Source: Planctomycetota bacterium
GTDB lineage: Bacteria > Planctomycetota > Planctomycetia > Pirellulales > UBA1268
Length of the DNA: 41,836 bases
Reading direction: 5' to 3'
NCBI GenBank assembly: GCA_014238855.1
Contig: JABAAH010000021.1
Location: forward strand, 1-41,836
Position numbers and translations under genes: made by a program. The notes beneath the pieces are model-generated. The model searched no databases. It was not told the origin of the DNA and worked only from the letters and a program-made list of their open reading frames with translations. Shown here one piece after another: positions 7,878 through 16,698 of the stretch; the first letter of the stretch is position 1, and every line of letters begins with the position of its first letter.

Positions 7878-9164
7878 TCAAAACCAACGCAGCAACACAT
7901 CTGTGGTCACCAAGGTCCCTCCGAGCCAGGTTGCAAGGCTGAGGGCGAATACCGTTTCATTTCGAACCCGGAAGCCTTGAAATACGACGCACACAATCGT
8001 TGTAAACAACATATTAATCGTGAGACAGCCGGTTGCCCGGAGAGCATTTCCAGCTCCAGCACTACCGTAAGAGGTAAGCGACACCACAAGAGGCGGCCAT
8101 AAAATAATGACTCCGGAACCAATCAAAGCCGTTGTCGCTTGTGATACGCGGTGTGGAATGGTGAGCATTTCCCACCAATGCACGGAATGCCTTCTTTTTA
8201 CAATCCTATCCCAACCGTTTACGACTCGATAGCCATCCAATAAACACGCGGCAGGAATAGCTACTGCACCATACACAATGCTTGCAAGGATTTCGTAGCG
8301 TGGGACTGGCGATGCTGTCAAAAGTAGCCAGCACACCATGGCCAAAAGGAGAACTCCGATCGAGATTATTCGTACGCTCTTGCGCCACGGTGACCGTGAT
8401 GGAAGGATTCCGAGTAAACCGATCGATGAGAAAATATCTTGCTTATGAGAATCAGTGACTGGTTTCTCACGATGCATGAAGCTTTCGAAGGGCTCTGAAT
8501 AGCCGCCGGGGAACAACTTTCTAAGACAGAGAAATACACCACTGAAACATGTCCACAACCCGACGAGAACACATGGTTTCATCCAGGCGAGCCATGTTGG
8601 CATGAAAGTAACAAACCATCCAAATACAGGAATAGCTGTCCAAGCGGTTAATAATGTTCCAGTAAAAACATCTGCGACCAAGAAGCCTGCTGCATAAAAA
8701 AGAATGACTGTGAGCGTGGTCAGGGCAATGATAAGCCCTGCTTCAGATACTCGAAACAGAAATTCTTCTAGACCGGATGGTGCCAGAGCTTCTAACACCA
8801 AAAGTCCAACGAGAAATCCTACGCCTGGCCAGAGTGTTCGAAAAACCTGCCATTGCATCCCGTGTGGCAACTCAGAATTCGCCTCAATGCAACCACTTAA
8901 GGGCCAACGATGTGCACGCGCAGTCTCTGACCACAATGGCAATGATGCTGGAACTTCTCCAACCCCAATGGCAACAGCTGCACTGAGAATCACGAGGCCG
9001 AGAAACGTAACACCCAAATGGGTCGGTGTTGCCATAGCAACAGACACAGAGAGCCAGAACGAAACCCACGACGCCGGCCGGAAGCAATCATGCGCGAGCC
9101 AAATCCTCATTTCAGTAGAAGACATCTCAACCTGACTCTCAGACCAGCAAGATTTCAGATACAT
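7878..9164 (-). CDS. Polytopic membrane protein of unknown function
   Basis: The predicted protein has up to 428 residues. Roughly eight to ten hydrophobic segments are visible, for example THLGVTFLGLVILSAAVAIG, AGLIIALTTLTVILFYAAG, ISIGVLLLAMVCWLLLTA and ALIGSGVIILWPPLVVSLTS, so it is an inner-membrane protein. Their grouping into two blocks separated by a polar loop (about 225-260) resembles a YIP1/permease-like layout, but I cannot name the family. The first ATG is only 9 bases after the argG stop and has no good ribosome binding site. The ATG at 9123-9125 (MSSTEMRIW) has a weak AGG-type site and is the likelier start. It lies directly downstream of argG on the same strand and may be cotranscribed with it. 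Confidence 0.7.
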   Translation of the reverse strand: MYLKSCWSESQVEMSSTEMRIWLAHDCFRPASWVSFWLSVSVAMATPTHLGVTFLGLVILSAAVAIGVGEVPASLPLWSETARAHRWPLSGCIEANSELPHGMQWQVFRTLWPGVGFLVGLLVLEALAPSGLEEFLFRVSEAGLIIALTTLTVILFYAAGFLVADVFTGTLLTAWTAIPVFGWFVTFMPTWLAWMKPCVLVGLWTCFSGVFLCLRKLFPGGYSEPFESFMHREKPVTDSHKQDIFSSIGLLGILPSRSPWRKSVRIISIGVLLLAMVCWLLLTASPVPRYEILASIVYGAVAIPAACLLDGYRVVNGWDRIVKRRHSVHWWEMLTIPHRVSQATTALIGSGVIILWPPLVVSLTSYGSAGAGNALRATGCLTINMLFTTIVCVVFQGFRVRNETVFALSLATWLGGTLVTTDVLLRWF

Positions 9165-9173
9165 TTACAAACA

Positions 9174-10385
9174 CTAGGTTCTCGGTCGTATGCGACCTTG
9201 AACCCTGAGTGGCAGACCAAGAATCCGAAGAAACCCTTCGGCATCAGTCTGATCATAAGATCCACCGGCTTCCATCGAAGCAATCGCTGCATCATAGAGG
9301 CTCTGAGAACTTTCTCTACTCTTCACAAGGATGTTTCCCTTATAGAGATTGAGTTCGACGCTGCCTGTAACCGGCTGCTGCGCTTCACGGATAAACGCAA
9401 GGAGTGCATCCATTTTTGCACAATACCAGAAGCCATAGTATACCGCTTCAGCAACTTCGGGTGACAGACGGTCACGTAAATGAACAAGATCTCGATCAAG
9501 AGTTAGTTGTTCGACAAGCCGATGTGATTCATACAAAAGAGTCATACCCGGGGCTTCATAAACGCCCCGGCTCTTCATGCCAACAAGACGATTTTCGAGA
9601 ATATCAATTCGACCAATTCCGTTACGCCCACCAATTTCATTGAGTTTCAGTACCATCTCGTGGGAGGAAAGAGTTTCACCATTAAGCCTCACTGGAATGC
9701 CAGACTCAAAGTCGATTCGAATTGTCTCAACACTATCGTTTGCCTCTTGCGGCGAGACGGACATTCCAAAATCAACGAGTTCATAACCGTCAGTGTGAAG
9801 CTCCTCTAGAAGGCCCGCTTCATAACTCGTGTGCAGGCAATTCTCGTCCGAGCTGTACGGCTTCGCCTTCGACGCTTTCACCGGAATTGATTTTTCATCA
9901 CAAAATTCAATAAGCTCCTTACGTCCTGGGAACCGCTTCCGAAAGGACTCAATCCGCCAAGGGGCAAGGACTTCGATGGATGGATCGATCGCTTCAGCTG
10001 CCAGCTGAAATCGGCACTGATCATTTCCCTTCCCTGTTGAACCGTGGGCAAAGACTGTAGCACCCTCTGCATGTGCTAGATCGACACAGACTTTACTAAT
10101 GAGGGGCCGGGCTATTGATGTTCCCAGCAGATATGTTCCCTCGTATCGAGCCTGCCATTGCATCGTTGGGAATGCGAAATCTCGACAGAGCTCCTCTCTT
10201 ACATCGACTAAAATTGCTTTTGAAGCACCGCACGATCGGGCTTTTTCAAGTGTCGCTTCTCTGTCTTCACATGGCTGCCCTAGGTCAACATAGACACAAA
10301 TCACCTCATATCCTTGCTCAATCAGCCATCCCAAAATAACTGAGGTATCAAGCCCACCAGAGTAAGCGAGGATGCATTTTTTCAT
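9174..10385 (-). CDS. argG: Argininosuccinate synthase
   Basis: The predicted protein has 403 residues, the usual length for the family. It ligates citrulline and aspartate using ATP to give argininosuccinate, the penultimate step of arginine synthesis, in the cytoplasm. The N-terminal AYSGGLDTSV (residues 8-17) is the ATP-pyrophosphatase P-loop. GTYLLGTSIARPLI and AHGSTGKGNDQCRFQL are the conserved citrulline/aspartate-binding segments, and KPYSSDENCLHTSYEAG and EIGGRNGIGRID are also characteristic. AGGA lies 9-10 bases before the ATG. No other arginine gene is nearby; the next gene downstream is an unrelated membrane protein, so regulation as an arg operon is not evident. Confidence 0.97.
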   Translation of the reverse strand: MKKCILAYSGGLDTSVILGWLIEQGYEVICVYVDLGQPCEDREATLEKARSCGASKAILVDVREELCRDFAFPTMQWQARYEGTYLLGTSIARPLISKVCVDLAHAEGATVFAHGSTGKGNDQCRFQLAAEAIDPSIEVLAPWRIESFRKRFPGRKELIEFCDEKSIPVKASKAKPYSSDENCLHTSYEAGLLEELHTDGYELVDFGMSVSPQEANDSVETIRIDFESGIPVRLNGETLSSHEMVLKLNEIGGRNGIGRIDILENRLVGMKSRGVYEAPGMTLLYESHRLVEQLTLDRDLVHLRDRLSPEVAEAVYYGFWYCAKMDALLAFIREAQQPVTGSVELNLYKGNILVKSRESSQSLYDAAIASMEAGGSYDQTDAEGFLRILGLPLRVQGRIRPRT

Positions 10386-10546
10386 TCGATATGTTCCTAA
10401 TAGTGAAAACAGGTGAAGAAGAACTCTTCAAATGTGACAAAAATTTCGGCCGAGGCAATGTGTACCCATCAAGCCTGCTGACTCGTGGCAGAAACAGCCG
10501 TAAAGGATGTCTTGGCGTATCGCATTTCTACCACTACCAGACTCTT

Positions 10547-12079
10547 TCACACCTCGTGCACCATTGCCATATTGTGACCGCCAGCGCCAAACCCTATGCC
10601 CGCGACAAGCACAAGCCGGTCTCCTCTCTCTAACCTTCCATCCTTCAACCCCCAGTCACACACGTGATTGAGCAACTGATTCACGTCGGCACCTACCGGA
10701 ACAACAACTGGTGTCACACCCCAGTACAACGTCATTTGCCTGAGAGTCATGGGGTCATCGGTAAGTCCAACTGTGGGGACAGCACCGCGATGCTTGGATC
10801 GGGCAATCGCAGTAACGCCGCTCTTACTCGCAACAACGAAAAGTCGTGCGTCGAGTTCTGCTGCAATTCGACTCGCGCCTTCAACAACTGCCTGCGTTAT
10901 CGGGTGAAGCCCATGCACCAAATGTTGAGGCCGCGGGAGAAATTCATTTCCGGCCGACCCAAGGCGGCTCCTACCAAGTAACTCTTCAAGGTACTGACGT
11001 CTTGACTCGAGATACTGCCGTTCCGTTGACTGAGCAATCCGTCGCATCATTTCAACAACCCGACGGGGATGGTCACCTATCGCAGTCTCTCCCGATAGCA
11101 TGCAAGCATCTGCACCATCCAGAATGGCGTTTGCCACATCCGTTGTCTCAGCACGGGTTGGACGTCTTGAATGCTGCATACTGTCCAGCATCTGCGTAGC
11201 TACGATCACCGGCTTTTGATACTGCTGGCAGACACGAATAATCTGCTTTTGCACCATCGGCATACTTGCGACATCAATTTCAACTCCAAGATCTCCTCGA
11301 GCAACCATGACGACATCTGCGACGTCAATAATTGATTCAAGATTCTCGATTGCTTCCTGCTTTTCGATTTTAGCGACAACTCGTGCAGACGAATTACGTG
11401 TACGTAAGAATTCTTTGAGAAGATTTACTTCAACTGAACTCCTCACAAAAGAGAGGCTGACAAAATCAGCGCCCTCAGAAGCGGCCCACTCTGCATGTTT
11501 CCAGTCATCTGCACTCATTGCGGCCACTGACAAACGCACACCCGGCAGATTGACTCCCTGACGACTCCGAACAACTCCCCCCTGGACAACACGACACCGT
11601 GCCTGGCTTGCTGTCCTCTCGACTACGACAAGGCTAACGGTACCATCAGCGAGCATTATCGAGTCACCTACGGCCACCTCATCAATCAGGGCAGGGTAGG
11701 TCGTGACGAAGTGATCTGAATGTTCACTCGTAGCACCACGAATAAAAAAGAGATCCTTCCCCTCTATGCACTCAACATGCCCACCAGGAATCTCACCAAG
11801 CCGAATTTTTGGACCTGCCAAATCAACGAGAACCCCAATTGGGCGACCAACCTCTTCAGAGACGTGCCGGATCATTGCGAGCGTCTCTGTGTGCTCACCA
11901 ACCGAGCCATGGGCCATATTAAGACGAAAAACATCGACTCCACCTTCAACCAGTTCTCGAATTCCTGCTTCTCCGCTGCTTGCAGGCCCAATTGTGGCAA
12001 CAATCTTCGTTCGCACCGGCGCGACACGGGGAGACGAATCAGCATCCTGCAACCCTGAATTACCGATATTATCTTTCAC
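10547..12079 (-). CDS. pyk: Pyruvate kinase
   Basis: The predicted protein has 510 residues. It converts phosphoenolpyruvate and ADP to pyruvate and ATP, the last step of glycolysis. Recognised segments are TKIVATIGPASSG with FRLNMAHGS (start of the barrel), SLSFVRS, the active-site stretch VVAKIEKQEAIENL, VMVARGDLGVEI, ATQMLDSM and CMLSGETAIGDHP; the C-terminal allosteric domain follows (ITQAVVEGASRIAAEL...AVPTVGLTDDPMTLRQMTLYWG). The start is a GTG preceded by AAAGGA 6 bases upstream. Compared with many enzymes it carries about 20 extra N-terminal residues. It is divergent from the SDR gene at 12208 and separated from argG by 161 bases. Confidence 0.95.
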   Translation of the reverse strand: MKDNIGNSGLQDADSSPRVAPVRTKIVATIGPASSGEAGIRELVEGGVDVFRLNMAHGSVGEHTETLAMIRHVSEEVGRPIGVLVDLAGPKIRLGEIPGGHVECIEGKDLFFIRGATSEHSDHFVTTYPALIDEVAVGDSIMLADGTVSLVVVERTASQARCRVVQGGVVRSRQGVNLPGVRLSVAAMSADDWKHAEWAASEGADFVSLSFVRSSVEVNLLKEFLRTRNSSARVVAKIEKQEAIENLESIIDVADVVMVARGDLGVEIDVASMPMVQKQIIRVCQQYQKPVIVATQMLDSMQHSRRPTRAETTDVANAILDGADACMLSGETAIGDHPRRVVEMMRRIAQSTERQYLESRRQYLEELLGRSRLGSAGNEFLPRPQHLVHGLHPITQAVVEGASRIAAELDARLFVVASKSGVTAIARSKHRGAVPTVGLTDDPMTLRQMTLYWGVTPVVVPVGADVNQLLNHVCDWGLKDGRLERGDRLVLVAGIGFGAGGHNMAMVHEV

Positions 12080-12207
12080 AGAATTCCTTTATGGCACACG
12101 AAGTAGAGTACGATTACACGACAACTACAGTAAGTGAGCATATCTTACGTGGTACGTTCATCAGAGTCATACATCTCTTTTCCACATTTGTATAAAAACA
12201 CTACACG

Positions 12208-13131
12208 ATGGCAGACCACAGCTCTGATCATTCAACAAGAAACGACTCTGCGACAGCGTACTGGCAGCGACAGCGCTGCCTCATAGCTGGCGGCACCAAT
12301 GGATTTGGCCTTGTGTTAGCCAAAACATTAAGTCGATACGGTGCTACCGTAATGCTCCTCGGTCGGTCGGCTGATGGAGTCCGCAACGCAATCGCATTAT
12401 GTGAATCTGTAGCTCGCACCACTACCGAGTCGCCACAACAAATCCTTGGTCTCACTGCTGATCTCAATCAAACCGGAGAAGGAGAGCGTGTTGTTGCTCA
12501 TTGCCTTCAAAAGCTTGGTGGCTGTGACTCATTCTTCTTCTGCATTGGTCAGTCGAGTAGATCCTCCATACTGAAAATTGCTCCGAAAGAAATACGTTCT
12601 TCTATTGAAGCGAATCTGATGACAGCTGTTGAAATAACCCAAGCTGTTGCTGACCCTGTGTGTCGTGCTCACGGACACCTTGTTTTTATAAGTAGTCTTG
12701 CTGGGAAGTTCGTGACACCGGCAATGGGAAATTATGCGATTGGCAAGTCCTCGCTCGCTGCTTTCGTTGAGGCTGTACGCCTGGAGGCTAAGCCCCTTGG
12801 CGGGCACGTTCTTCTTGTTTCTCCTGGACCAATAGCTCGCAACACCTCAAGAGAGCCGACCTCTTCTTTTAACCGTTACGACGGTGACGTTGTGGAGTGC
12901 GGTCTGCCAGAGAGCGCGAAACAACCGGGCGGTGGTGCATCCTTACGGCTGCTCGACGCAACAAGGCTCGCACAAGAGGTCCTTCTCGCCTGCGAAAAGC
13001 AGGACCCGGAACTTGTCCGACCAAAAAAAGCAATGCTTCTTGCTGGATTGATCGAGTGGTTTCCTTCATGGGGCCGAAGAATTTTACGTCAATACACGTC
13101 CGGTGAGAACAGATCTACAGATGATAAATAG
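12208..13131 (+). CDS. Short-chain dehydrogenase/reductase
   Basis: The predicted protein has 307 residues and is a classical SDR. The cofactor motif GGTNGFG is at 28-34, with a downstream LGRSADG that favours NADP. The catalytic residues are Asn136 (EANLMTA), Ser162/163 (FISSLAG), Tyr176 and Lys180 (YAIGK). The substrate is unknown. The pattern is compatible with 3-ketoacyl or 3-ketosphinganine reductases, where a C-terminal amphipathic helix (MLLAGLIEWFPSWGRRILRQY) can associate with the membrane, but this is inference. No clear ribosome binding site precedes the ATG. The 128-base gap to divergent pyk must contain both promoters. It converges with glnD. Confidence 0.85.
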   Translation: MADHSSDHSTRNDSATAYWQRQRCLIAGGTNGFGLVLAKTLSRYGATVMLLGRSADGVRNAIALCESVARTTTESPQQILGLTADLNQTGEGERVVAHCLQKLGGCDSFFFCIGQSSRSSILKIAPKEIRSSIEANLMTAVEITQAVADPVCRAHGHLVFISSLAGKFVTPAMGNYAIGKSSLAAFVEAVRLEAKPLGGHVLLVSPGPIARNTSREPTSSFNRYDGDVVECGLPESAKQPGGGASLRLLDATRLAQEVLLACEKQDPELVRPKKAMLLAGLIEWFPSWGRRILRQYTSGENRSTDDK

Positions 13132-13241
13132 GCGTTTGTCATGAACGACCAAGCTAACCGACCAAGCTGAGCGATCAGGCATACACCTCGAAATTCATTC
13201 GTAGCACCAGAGGAGCAGCCCCTTGCACGGCGGTGCATCCA

Positions 13242-16001
13242 CTACGAAGGACTTTTTGCTCCGGATCCTGCAGCGTCCTTGAGGGCACTCCGAATAGTCG
13301 TGAGACGTTTCTGATCTTCGACTTTCGCACCGTTGAAATCGACAACATGAAATGCGTCGACTATCTGATCAAGGTAGGTACTGATTTTTGCTGAACGCAC
13401 AGAAAACTGATGCTCATAAAGCGTCTTGGAAAGCGACAAAAGAAGACCATCCGAATCCTCGGCAAACACCTCGATAATCGTCGCATCGACAGACGAGTCA
13501 TTGTCTACCTGTACCCGTGGCGGCAACACGGCAGCTGCTTGCATTTCAGATGCTAAAGGGTTCCACCTTCGCCTTATCGAAGGAATCTCATTTTTCAAAC
13601 ACGACTCAACAGCCTGCGTAATCTCTGACAACCGACTGTCCGGAGCCGGACCGACGAAGTCTCTATCAACAACACGGAAATGGTCGATCAAATATTCGTC
13701 ATCGAGCGTATGAATGTCAGCTGAAAGCACTTCGAGGCGTTGGCTTGCCAAGCCAGCAGCTATCCGATGAAAAACTCCAGACACCTGTGATGCTCGAAGC
13801 CCAACGGTAACCGATATCGTGGATGTTTCAGATTGCCACTGTACAGCGATGTACTGCCCACCCTTTCGAAGCTGCGTCAACCGGGTTAAATCATCAACGA
13901 CATGCTCCGGTTCAGACGACCGGATATACCCGCGGGGAAGGCCCGCTACGAGCCGTGCGAGCGGCTCCTCTTTATCGACATGCGCTACGAGATTGCAGAT
14001 TTCCGCACGCTTGAGATCAGCCCCACGGCTATTCGCATTCGGGTCAAGAAACTGCAGAGTGCGATTGTAGAGATCACTGAGAAGTTCTGCTTTCCATTGA
14101 TTCCAGACCCCCGGCCCAACCGCTGCAATATCCGCCATTGTCAAAACAGTCAGTAGCCTTAACACTTCTGGCGAGCCGACTTCACGTGCAAACGCCAACA
14201 CCAACGAGTCGTCATCGACATTTCGTCGAAAAGCAAGTTCTGCCATGAGGAGATGCCGCAGCACAAGAAATTCAAGTATTTCTGATTCAGCCTCATCGAG
14301 CTGAAACAATGCAGCAACGTCTCGGGCAATCCCGGCACCTACCTCACTATGATCACCTTCATACCCTTTGCCGAGATCATGAATGAGTAGTGCAAGTAGT
14401 AAAAGCCGGCGTCGACGACGCACTTGCCGCCACACATCACCAAGCCATCCCTCATCAACATCGAGCTCATTCGCTTTTTCAACTGCCAAAAGGCAGTGTT
14501 CATCGACGGTATATTTATGAAAATTATTAAATTGCAAGAGTCCTCGAGCGTGGGCAAAAGCCGGCATTAATTGCTCAAGGAGCCGCAATTCATGAAGCCT
14601 TCGAAGCGATGGACCAATCGGAGATACTGCAGAGAAAAATTCCAGAAATCGTTGCCTAGCCTCGTTTGTAACGGGTGGAGAGTTTTTTGCGACAATCTGT
14701 CGCAGGGCAGTCCAATTTGTTGGTTCTATCGGCACCTCATAAAGCATTGATAGTTCGATAAAACGAACAATTCGGTCCATGTCAGATGCTACAACACCAA
14801 GAGCACTTGGAAGCACCGCCACAGCCATTGGACCGACAACAAAATAAGAATCAACTCTATTTCCAAATAAGCCCGTCGTCCAACTTCGTAAACGTCGACC
14901 ACCTTCTGCTTGTTGCATCAAGCCTCGCGTCACCTGTTCAACTTCACGGGTGTAACCAAAATAAACCTGCATAAAGTGCTCAACGCCGAGCATTCCAGCA
15001 TTTGCATTAAATTGACGTTTTTCCGCGATGCGAACCTGCTCTTCGCGCGTGAGCTCATCAATACCTCGACCAGCTTGAATATGGAGCTCAACACGAAGAT
15101 TTCGGAGAAAACCCATCGCCAGACCAAGCATTTCGAAATCTGTGTCTGATACACCTCGACTCCCTCCCTTCGGAAGTCCGCCGGTATCTACTGAACAAAG
15201 GGTCTCACCCTCGGGTAAGGGCTGCGGCCCAAGAGGCGGAAGACGATCAGACTCAAGAAATGCCAGCCACCTCGCGAGTTGAATATCTCGAATACCACCG
15301 ACTGAACGTTTTACATTTGGTTGCAGCAGATAAACCGTCTCTCCATACTTTCTAGCTTCTTCCCGTCGTGCCTCTACGAGTAGGCGGGCCATTTTACGAC
15401 GCGAACGTTGTGACATGACTCGAAGCCGCTTGATGAGCTTATGACACCGGTTTGCATCACCAGCTAGAACACGCATTTCCAGCAAAGAGCTAAAAATTGT
15501 CGCATCTGAACTAGCCAGTTGGATTGCCTCACCTATCGTTCGAACGCTCTGTCCAACCTCAAGCCCTGCGTCAAAAAGATCTTGCAAAAGCCGCCGAGCA
15601 ACATCTGCAAACACGTTGCCTAGGCCTGTGGTTTCGGCAGATAGCGACGGACCGTCAGAGACTGCCGTGATGTCGTGTAATACCATAAGGTCTACATCTG
15701 ACCCCGGTGTCATTTCACCACGTGCATATCCACCGTGTGCGACAACGGTCACACGCCTGCTCACTTCATTCCGATCGCTCTCTGGCAGTTCCTCAAGAAT
15801 CGCCGCCCAGATTGCTCGTACAGCCTGGTCAACTGCTTTGGTTCGTAATTGACAGAGCGCTAAACCATCGTCACCAGATGCATGCCGCATCTTAATTTCT
15901 TGTGAAACCTCCTTGAGCAAGGTTGCGGCAGTTCCAACCGAAGTCCTAAGCATCGTACCGGCCATCCTCTTTGTGGATGAGTTGCTCATGAAGGGTGCCA
16001 T
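13242..16001 (-). CDS. glnD: [Protein-PII] uridylyltransferase / uridylyl-removing enzyme
   Basis: The predicted protein has 919 residues, close to the usual 850-950. GlnD uridylylates and deuridylylates PII in response to glutamine, setting nitrogen status. The nucleotidyltransferase site GGYARGEMTPGSDVDLMVL is at 90-108, and the family marker NVKRSVGGIRDIQ is near 229-241. An HD phosphohydrolase domain follows (HDLGKGYEGDHSEVG, His541-Asp542), which removes UMP. Two ACT domains lie at about 725-800 and 840-910 and bind glutamine. All key residues are present. The ATG at 16001 overlaps the end of the adenosyltransferase gene by 16 bases. No strong ribosome binding site is visible, and in-frame ATGs at 15989, 15965 and 15953 are alternatives. 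Expression is probably coupled to the upstream gene. Confidence 0.95.
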   Translation of the reverse strand: MAPFMSNSSTKRMAGTMLRTSVGTAATLLKEVSQEIKMRHASGDDGLALCQLRTKAVDQAVRAIWAAILEELPESDRNEVSRRVTVVAHGGYARGEMTPGSDVDLMVLHDITAVSDGPSLSAETTGLGNVFADVARRLLQDLFDAGLEVGQSVRTIGEAIQLASSDATIFSSLLEMRVLAGDANRCHKLIKRLRVMSQRSRRKMARLLVEARREEARKYGETVYLLQPNVKRSVGGIRDIQLARWLAFLESDRLPPLGPQPLPEGETLCSVDTGGLPKGGSRGVSDTDFEMLGLAMGFLRNLRVELHIQAGRGIDELTREEQVRIAEKRQFNANAGMLGVEHFMQVYFGYTREVEQVTRGLMQQAEGGRRLRSWTTGLFGNRVDSYFVVGPMAVAVLPSALGVVASDMDRIVRFIELSMLYEVPIEPTNWTALRQIVAKNSPPVTNEARQRFLEFFSAVSPIGPSLRRLHELRLLEQLMPAFAHARGLLQFNNFHKYTVDEHCLLAVEKANELDVDEGWLGDVWRQVRRRRRLLLLALLIHDLGKGYEGDHSEVGAGIARDVAALFQLDEAESEILEFLVLRHLLMAELAFRRNVDDDSLVLAFAREVGSPEVLRLLTVLTMADIAAVGPGVWNQWKAELLSDLYNRTLQFLDPNANSRGADLKRAEICNLVAHVDKEEPLARLVAGLPRGYIRSSEPEHVVDDLTRLTQLRKGGQYIAVQWQSETSTISVTVGLRASQVSGVFHRIAAGLASQRLEVLSADIHTLDDEYLIDHFRVVDRDFVGPAPDSRLSEITQAVESCLKNEIPSIRRRWNPLASEMQAAAVLPPRVQVDNDSSVDATIIEVFAEDSDGLLLSLSKTLYEHQFSVRSAKISTYLDQIVDAFHVVDFNGAKVEDQKRLTTIRSALKDAAGSGAKSPS

Positions 16002-16525
16002 GGGTCATCAACTACATTTGCTTTCCTATTCACAGTTCGAGCTAACACAAACAGCAGGTCGCCTAAACGATTCAGATATTCAATGGCATTCGCAGGCACT
16101 GTTGTCTCAAGACGACCCGCCAGCGTAACAACACGTCGTTCCGCACGACGACACACGGTCCGGGCAACGTGTAATGACGCAGCAAGTGGGCTTCCTGTTG
16201 GCAGAATAAAATTAGTGAGTGGCTCAAGTTCTTCTTCGTATTGATCAATAGCATTTTCTAACACCTGAACCTGTCGTACTTTTATCCGTTCCTCATGCTC
16301 TCCAGGAGTCGCTAATTCGGCACCTAGCTCAAACAGATCGCACTGAACTTGTCGGAATAATTTGTCAAACGGCTCAGCCGCAGCGTGGGTCCGTGCCATT
16401 CCAAGATGACTATTGAGTTCATCAACCGTCCCGAAAGCCTCGATACGCGCGTGATCTTTGGTCACGCGAGGCCCACCAAACAGGCCCGTCTGTCCCGCAT
16501 CTCCTGTTTTTGTATAAATCTTCAT
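15986..16525 (-). CDS. Cob(I)alamin adenosyltransferase, PduO type
   Basis: The predicted protein has 179 residues, a typical length. It transfers the adenosyl group of ATP to cob(I)alamin, making coenzyme B12. MKIYTKTGDAGQTGLFGG at the N terminus is the ATP-binding segment, FGTVDELNSHLG is the conserved trimer/active-site helix, and RTVCRRAERRVV with YLNRLGDLLFVLAR is the C-terminal signature. No cobalamin synthesis genes or B12 riboswitch are visible nearby, so it probably serves B12 salvage and an adenosylcobalamin-dependent enzyme encoded elsewhere. The next gene, glnD, starts 16 bases before this one ends. A cluster of 20-base repeats lies directly upstream (16531-16640) and may be regulatory. 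Confidence 0.95.
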   Translation of the reverse strand: MKIYTKTGDAGQTGLFGGPRVTKDHARIEAFGTVDELNSHLGMARTHAAAEPFDKLFRQVQCDLFELGAELATPGEHEERIKVRQVQVLENAIDQYEEELEPLTNFILPTGSPLAASLHVARTVCRRAERRVVTLAGRLETTVPANAIEYLNRLGDLLFVLARTVNRKANVVDDPWHPS

Positions 16526-16530
16526 GGGTG

Positions 16531-16640
16531 TTCTAAACTGTTCTCCAGTACCGAGTGCTTAAACTGTTTCTATACTCTTTTTCCTATACATTTTTCAAAT
16601 ATCTATCCTGCTCTCTAGATTTCTATACTGTTCTCTAGTT
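16531..16640. repeat. Cluster of related 20-bp repeats upstream of the adenosyltransferase gene
   Basis: Three copies of a 20-base unit are visible at 16531-16550, 16601-16620 and 16621-16640, with the core CTATACTGTTCTCTAG. The first and third agree at 17 of 20 positions, the second and third at 16 of 20. The last two are exactly adjacent. A fourth, shifted partial copy starts near 16559 (TAAACTGTTTCTATAC). The first copy begins 6 bases from the adenosyltransferase start codon. This looks like a set of regulator-binding sites or a slipped tandem repeat in the divergent promoter region shared with the propeller gene at 16699. Confidence 0.55.
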
Positions 16641-16698
16641 TGGACAAATTCTTCAACCTCGACTACGTCTCTACAGCCATTTCATTGGAGTTCAAAGC

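Noticed and set aside
7767-8102. Plus-strand frame of 111 residues
   Set aside because: It lies mostly opposite the 3' end of the membrane protein gene, has no ribosome binding site and gives a protein-unlike composition.
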